DNA of 64,000 nucleotides from assembly GCA_029261715.1 (NCBI GenBank), contig JAJDAT010000051.1:1-64000 (forward strand), written 5' to 3'. The stretch's first letter is position 1, and every line of letters begins with the position of its first letter. This document shows, piece after piece, positions 62,921 to 64,000 of the stretch. The DNA comes from Nitrospinia bacterium (GTDB taxonomy: Bacteria > Nitrospinota > Nitrospinia > Nitrospinales > JAJDAT01). The notes below the pieces were generated by a model, which ran no database searches, was not told the origin of the DNA, and worked only from the letters and a program-made list of their open reading frames with translations. The position numbers and the translations under genes are program-made.

Positions 62921-64000
62921 ATGGCAAACCATCGAGGAGATGAAGGGTTTTTACTAGCTGGTTCTAACTTTATTGCAGAACTCCGCGCTTGGAATATAAA
63001 CGTCTCCGTTAATATGATCGAGGGTACTCGATTAAGCGGTTCGTGGAAAAGTAAAAAGGCTGGAACCCGGGAATGGAACGGGAGTATTGATACCTATTGG
63101 GACGAAAACGATCCCCATGGACAAGGAGTATTAAAAGAAGGCGAAGACGTGACTCTGTATTTTGCTCCGGAAGGCGAAGGTGCAGGCGATACTTATTATA
63201 AAGGATCGGCGATTATTACTGGAATAACTCGACAAGCAACCCTTGGCGGTATGGTTGAAGCGTCTTACACCTTTGAAGGTAACGGAGCTTTGACGGAAGA
63301 CGTAGCTCCTATAACTTCTATTCATGACGGCAGTATCTGGACTCAGGCCACTGCCTCCGCTAACTGGACGTCGCGCATTCGACATAACTCTGTCGTTTTC
63401 CAAAATAAAATGTGGCTTCTGGGCGGAAGAAGCGTTTCCTTTTATAAAAACGATGTCTGGCACTCTACAAATGGCATTGACTGGACTGAAGCGACTTCTT
63501 CAGCAGGCTGGGTTGGCCGCAATCAACATGCGACGTTGGTCTTCAATAACAAACTGTGGGTGTTGGGCGGTTATATTTCTGGCAGCGCTGTTAACGACGT
63601 TTGGTCTTCCTCGGATGGAGTTAATTGGACGCTAGAAAAGGCAAATGCCGACTGGCCTGCTCGGAATGCTCATGGCGCAACGGTCTTCGACGGGAAAATG
63701 TATATCGTGGGCGGTCAAGGGGCTGGCGGCTATGGAGACGACTTGAGCGATGTTTGGTCTTCTTCTAATGGCGTTAACTGGACTCTGGAAACAAGCAACC
63801 CGACTTGGGCAGGGCTTTATGGAGCTACCGTGGTGACTCATGCTCATAAAATGTGGTTGATAGGCGGAAATCTTCCAAAAAGAAACGATGTTTATAGTTC
63901 GGCTAACGGAAAAGATTGGGTCTTAGCTACCGATAACGCGCCGTGGCAAGCTCGTCATTATCACGCTTCGGTGGTCTACCATAACAAAATATGGGTACTA
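62921..64000 (+). CDS. Tail-tube paralogue fused to a Kelch propeller (C-terminus cut by window edge)
   Basis: 360 codons open at the edge, with AAGGAAAA upstream of ATG 62921. Residues 1-126 are a clear paralogue of the 53544 tube protein (SWKSKKAGTREWNGSIDTYW; EASYTFEGNGALTED). In the same frame follow Kelch-like blades of about 55 residues each: KMWLLGGRSVSF, KLWVLGGYISGS, KMYIVGGQGAGG and KMWLIGGNLPKR, each followed by a SS.DGVNWT-type strand. Tail-tube joined to Kelch is unusual; the propeller would project from the tail and may bind a receptor. It opens 40 bp after the chaperone stop. Confidence 0.85.
   Translation, partial: MANHRGDEGFLLAGSNFIAELRAWNINVSVNMIEGTRLSGSWKSKKAGTREWNGSIDTYWDENDPHGQGVLKEGEDVTLYFAPEGEGAGDTYYKGSAIITGITRQATLGGMVEASYTFEGNGALTEDVAPITSIHDGSIWTQATASANWTSRIRHNSVVFQNKMWLLGGRSVSFYKNDVWHSTNGIDWTEATSSAGWVGRNQHATLVFNNKLWVLGGYISGSAVNDVWSSSDGVNWTLEKANADWPARNAHGATVFDGKMYIVGGQGAGGYGDDLSDVWSSSNGVNWTLETSNPTWAGLYGATVVTHAHKMWLIGGNLPKRNDVYSSANGKDWVLATDNAPWQARHYHASVVYHNKIWVL

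Overview
The window is A+T-rich by eye and comes from a Gram-negative (outer-membrane) bacterium: it encodes the KDO sugar synthase KdsA, a TonB-dependent outer-membrane receptor, a lipoprotein cytochrome c and B12 riboswitches. The YggT-DivIVA-YggU gene string, many stand-alone hybrid histidine kinases and a GTA/lambda-like tail module would suit a deltaproteobacterial, Nitrospirota or Nitrospinota type of lineage. Nothing in the window fixes the taxon and no rRNA or tRNA gene was seen. The DNA also carries several families of short dispersed repeats (REP-like hairpins and a 'CCGCAAAGGCGC' repeat).

Layout. 1-2916: a TIR-NACHT-pentapeptide-WD40 immune-type protein cut by the window edge. 3298-8921: a CBS protein, then two overlapping signalling genes. 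The first (4316-7774) joins an ethylene-receptor-like membrane domain to three near-identical FixL-type heme PAS domains, a histidine kinase and a receiver; the second is a receiver-kinase. 8932-13682: dehydrogenase, Ca-type P-type ATPase and PfkB sugar kinase. 14610-20575: a leftward run of a degenerate-CHAT/STAND/TPR protein, a TIR-TPR protein, an unknown protein and a CREST/ceramidase-like membrane protein, read here as a candidate NLR-like defence operon. 20777-35574: mostly housekeeping genes (kdsA, rlmD, asnS, sugar aminotransferase, yggT-divIVA-yggU, mtnA, nucleotidyltransferase) with more two-component and c-di-GMP signalling genes.

35606-42650 is a repeat-rich accessory zone. It holds a GxxExxY nuclease-fold gene boxed by inverted repeats, a SUMF1-type protein, yqeY, a ROCO (LRR-Roc-COR) gene broken by one in-frame stop, and an IS110-family element. 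42760-49665 is a B12-regulated block: two cobalamin riboswitches in series control a secreted beta-propeller and a TonB receptor with a PepSY membrane protein; a TSUP transporter and a cytochrome c lie downstream. 49846-52712 holds a cyclic-nucleotide-binding protein and a GAF-PAS kinase.

53544-64000 is a phage-type non-contractile tail module on the + strand. It runs tail tube, frameshifted assembly chaperone, tape measure, distal tail, hub, NlpC/P60-like cysteine protein, a DUF5131 radical-SAM-like protein, a tip-attachment (gpJ/megatron) protein, a collar-type tail fibre and its chaperone, then a second tail-tube paralogue fused to a Kelch propeller and cut by the window edge. No terminase, portal or capsid gene lies upstream within the window; ordinary chromosomal genes come immediately before it.
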